This document shows, one piece after another, positions 60,375 to 64,000 of a DNA stretch of 64,000 nucleotides. Position numbers and translations under genes: made by a program. Where the stretch lies: assembly GCF_024323335.1 (NCBI RefSeq), contig NC_066583.1, forward strand, positions 15,900,665 to 15,964,664, in the 5' to 3' direction. Under the pieces are notes generated by a model. The model searched no databases. It saw nothing but the letters and a program-made list of their open reading frames with translations, and was not told where the DNA came from. Numbering within the stretch: position 1 is the first letter of the stretch; the number at the start of each line of letters is the position of its first letter. Source of the DNA: Lathyrus oleraceus. Lineage: Eukaryota > Streptophyta > Magnoliopsida > Fabales > Fabaceae.

Positions 60375-60463
60375 ATGAACGAAAACGACAACATGAACAC
60401 CAAACTTCCAGTATTTGACGGTAAAAACTGGAATCGTTGGATGATCCAAATGCGTGTACTATT
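60375..60463 (+). pseudogene. gag: Copia gag N-terminus, truncated by an LTR insertion
   Basis: ATG at 60375 opens a frame with KLPVFDGKNWNRWMIQMRV, the N-terminal block of copia gag proteins. After 29 codons it is cut by the Ogre-like LTR beginning at 60464. The likely target sequence is CTATT (60459-60463), but its second copy lies outside the window. Confidence 0.8.
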
Positions 60464-63400
60464 TGTAACACCTCAAAATTTGCCCTCCTCTCTTGGGACT
60501 AGCATTAACATATTACATATCATTTTTAGGTCATTAGGCATTGCATATTGCATATCATGTGGTTACATTGTGCAAGTCATCTTTCCAAGTCGTGATCAGA
60601 AGATGAGGAAGTCAAAAGTGCAAGCCTAGGGTTTATTGACTGGTCATGGATCATCTGAGGATGAGGCAGTTCAAATTAGGGTTTCTTGATTCTCAAAGGA
60701 TGTTGGTCTTCATCTTAATTGCAATGGTACATCATCATCATCATGGTTGGATGTCATCAGAAGATTGAAGAAGATTCCTTGAGATTAGGGTTTTGACCAC
60801 TGGTCAACCCTAATCAGTTGCATTGGGCCAATCAGGGCTGGATCAGGAGATGGGGTTCATGATGGTTTTGAGGATCATTCTATGATTATATTGTGCTTAT
60901 TGAGGCTAGGGTTTCACCCTTGAGCCATTTCAGTTGAAGGTTGGAGCTTAAATTGATCTATGCATTGCCAAATTCATCTATCAGATGAAAAGTCAACTGT
61001 GGTCAACCGTACATGATCTGATGGATGTGGAGGTGGAAATGGGTTGGACACACTTCATTCATGTTGGAACAAGTGTTATTTGACATCTCAAAGCTTAAAA
61101 ATGAAGAAAATCAAGTCAGGACAAAAACTGCCAAAAATAGAAAGTGACTTGTAACTGAAGTTTCCAAAATGGAAAGTTTTGGACCCCAAAGCCACGTGTC
61201 CAAAGAAGCTTCAAATGAAAATTTGTTCAACATGAAAGTTGTAGATCTTGTTCTCACCTTTCCAAAAAGTCCAAGAACTTGAAAATCCCATGTATGGTTG
61301 GAAAGTTATGGCTCAGTGAAATTCAAAAATGACCCGTAATCAGGAGGCCATAATTTCCACATACTTTGTCCAAATTGCAAGTTCTTTATATGCACAAACT
61401 CCATTTGACATGTACTTCAAGGGTGCATCATTGGATTTGTCCAAAAGTGGCCAAGGCAAAAAGTCACTTTTCAACTGGACAACTGAATTGGACCAGGGGC
61501 AAAATTGTCCAACTGTCAAAATAATTGGAATTTTGAGATGGGACTTTTTGCTACACCTCATAAATGGCATTTTAAACTTGTTGGAATCATCATTTCATGG
61601 CTAAAGCATATGGTATGAGATTTGGCTTGAAAAGTGAAAGTGCTAAAAATGGACAAATGGTATCACATAGTGAAATTGAGCATTACACATCCAATGAGCA
61701 TGAGGAAAGTTTCTACAGCTCACATATGATAATTGGAAGGTGTATGTGCTGTCAAAACAGGTGGCACTAGCTGGCATAGTGAAATTCCATTTTTACCCCT
61801 CATTTGGAAATTACACTTTCATTAACAAATCCATTTTTGCTAATTAACTTGATTAGAGTTGGATTAAGCTATCATATATAAACATAAACACTCTCTAATC
61901 ATAACAGAAAATCACTTTTACCAAGATTGGATCTAAAACTTTCCAAATTCTCAAGTTTTCTCTCAAAATCTCAAGAACACCATAAACACAAAACTTCATC
62001 AAACTTCATCGAATCTCAACCAATTTTCGAATTTCTTTTTGGATTGATCTTGTTTCATCATCTTCACCAACTGTTTTCGGTTATTGGAGCATAAAGAGCC
62101 ATGAACACGACTGTCCAAGTGAAGCATCATCAGTGGTGAATTGTGATTTGGCGCGGTAGAAGCGATTTCCATCGAATCTAAGCTTTGCATCCTACTTCCA
62201 CAAGCCTATGCTTCATCTGTTTCATTAAATTGAGCGCAAAGATCACCAAGAACAGAGCTGCACTTCAGGTATTCCAAAAACTCGAATGTCACGGTTTTCC
62301 AAATTGTTGTATGCTTTTTGTAGCTTGTTTCGTGTAGATTTCAACGATGCTTCTGGTTTGTGAAACGGATTAGTGTAGAGAAAGTTATGTTAACTCGAAG
62401 CTTTGAATGCAAAACTTAAAACGCTCGATCCGGAATATTTAGGAAGAATTAATTGAAATCAAGTTCATATTCATACTCCACGCGGTGAGACGATTCCAAC
62501 GCATATCCATTTGTTGATTTTGGTTGAGGTTTGATTGAAACCGGTTTTGAGATGGTGGAGTAGGTACCGCGCGAAGAAGACGATATTTTCTGTCATTTTC
62601 ACTGTTTGATCTTCATTTTGGTTTGAAAATTCGAATTTAGTGTTTCCCTCCCGTGCCATCACTAATTACAAAACTGCCATTGACAATTTTAATTAATTTG
62701 TTTAATTCACAAAAATTCATTAACACATTGAATAATTCATAAAAAATAGTAAAAAATTCAGAAAAATATGGAAATTTTTTCTATGACTTTGTTGTTGACT
62801 TTAGGATCTTTTTGACCTATTGGTCAAAGTTGTGCTTGGCAAAAATATTATTTGACCTAGGCTTGTTTCACATGTATCCATTTTTGACACATTTTACCAT
62901 TTGGTTCATGAAATGCTCATAGTGTTAAATAAATTCTTGAAAATTTTTGTGATGATTCTTGACTGATTGATGCTTATTTCCATGTAAATTTCATGAATTT
63001 TTGATACCTGGTCATTGAGCAGCAAATTATGGAACTTAGGTGTGACAATTTGTGTCACACCTCTTGATGTCAACTTGCTGGATTTAATTGAGTGGTCTAT
63101 ACTTGTTAGAATGAAATGAAATTTTGCATGGTGAATCATTAACATGTTAAGATGCTTTGTGAATTTTTGTGGAATTTTACATTGCATTTTCAAATTGATT
63201 GTGATTTTTCATTTCTGTTGGTCAAATTTACAAGTTCATGTGACATAGGTTGGTAGATTGATTGAGAAATGCTCATATGGTATTGAATGATCATGAAATT
63301 TGATATGCTTGTAATAGACACATAATGTGACATCCCTGTTTTGGTCTCATCCATTTCTTTATTGTTTTCATTGAGTTATGAATTTTTGAAGTGGATGTAT

Positions 63401-64000
63401 GCATTGATGTTGTGATTTGAAGCATGAAATTGTGTCTGTTTTTGTTGATTTTCATTGACATGGTTCCATTTGCCCAAATGAGCTCAAATTTGACATGGTA
63501 GACCTTGAATACCCCCTGTTTAGGTGTAATTTATTTGAGAATTTTTGGATGTGTTTTGGTATGGATTTGAATGCAATATTTCTGTTTGTATGTTTGATGC
63601 TTCATTTGAGCCAATGTGGATTGTTTTGTGCATAACATGAGCATAATGAATGATATAAACATGAGACCAATGATGTTTGCTCTTGTTTGACTTTAATTTG
63701 ACTTTGGTTGGTGAATACCTTGCTGTTTAAGGATTTTTTCTTGCTTTGGACCCTAGGCTTGGCCTAGTGGTCTAGTTGCTAATGTTTGCTTGATTTTTCA
63801 GGATCAAAGGCATAATGCACATGGAGAATGATCCAAATCAATTTTAATTGATGTTGTTGATGTTTGTACACTAACATAACATTGTTTTGTAGGTGATGAA
63901 GCTTAGGCTTAAGCTTTGAGCTTGCTTTGTTGTGCATTGCTTTGTATAGATTAACTGATTGAACTTTTGCTGTTTAGTTTGTCTGTCTGGGTACTAACTG
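60464..64000 (+). mobile_element. Ogre-like LTR, 5' part, runs off the window
   Basis: Starts TGTAACACCTCAAAATTTGCC, the same style as the two solo LTRs (TGTAAGACCCC and TGTCACACCCC). At least 3.5 kb with no gene. A promoter-like TATATAAA is at 61875, and the sequence that follows is Ser/Leu-codon-poor noncoding DNA. Whether this is a solo LTR or the start of a full element cannot be seen. Confidence 0.7.

Overview
This is plant nuclear DNA, very AT-rich and dominated by transposable elements. The Ogre-like long LTRs, the Athila-type element and the BURP-domain gene point to a large-genome legume, most likely tribe Fabeae (pea, vetch, lentil or grass pea). The species call is inference. Only one host-type gene looks intact: a BURP-domain gene at 30393-33469.

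Layout. 1-5.9 kb: termini and one decayed gene copy of a Mutator-like family carrying a plant mobile domain (PMD) gene, then CT and TA microsatellites inside a ~320 bp tandem repeat. 5.88-25.59 kb: a four-level nest. A ~1.7 kb MULE-type element (9 bp TSD, ~220-250 bp TIRs) contains a young 12 kb Athila-type Ty3 retrotransposon (1503 bp LTRs with three differences seen by eye, 5 bp TSD). That element contains an apparently intact 5.7 kb hAT transposon (8 bp TSD) in its gag-pol frame. 25.74-27.85 kb: a 2.1 kb foldback element. Unoccupied versions of the MULE and foldback insertion sites can be read in a diverged copy of the host DNA at 29.1-29.9 kb.

29.6-52.8 kb is a very large inverted duplication. 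The left arm holds the intact BURP gene: signal peptide, sixteen ~23-residue repeats around the core QVYLDGWL, and a complete four-CH BURP domain. The right arm holds a broken antiparallel copy. It is split by a solo Ogre-like LTR that itself contains a second solo LTR in the opposite orientation, and it has also been hit in exon 1. Between the arms lie a decayed Ty1/copia element and a subtilase gene fragment.

52.8-64 kb is further repeat territory: a CACTA-like end with a ladder of palindromes, a frameshifted copia polyprotein on the minus strand, and the 5' end of another copia element cut off inside gag by an Ogre-like LTR that runs off the window.

The most interesting candidate biology is the BURP gene. 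A secreted BURP domain fused to many identical Gln...Tyr...Trp cores is the architecture of precursors of ribosomally made, autocatalytically cyclised plant peptides (burpitides such as lyciumins). The core seen here is not one I recognise. Its antiparallel broken copy could also produce hairpin RNA that silences it.
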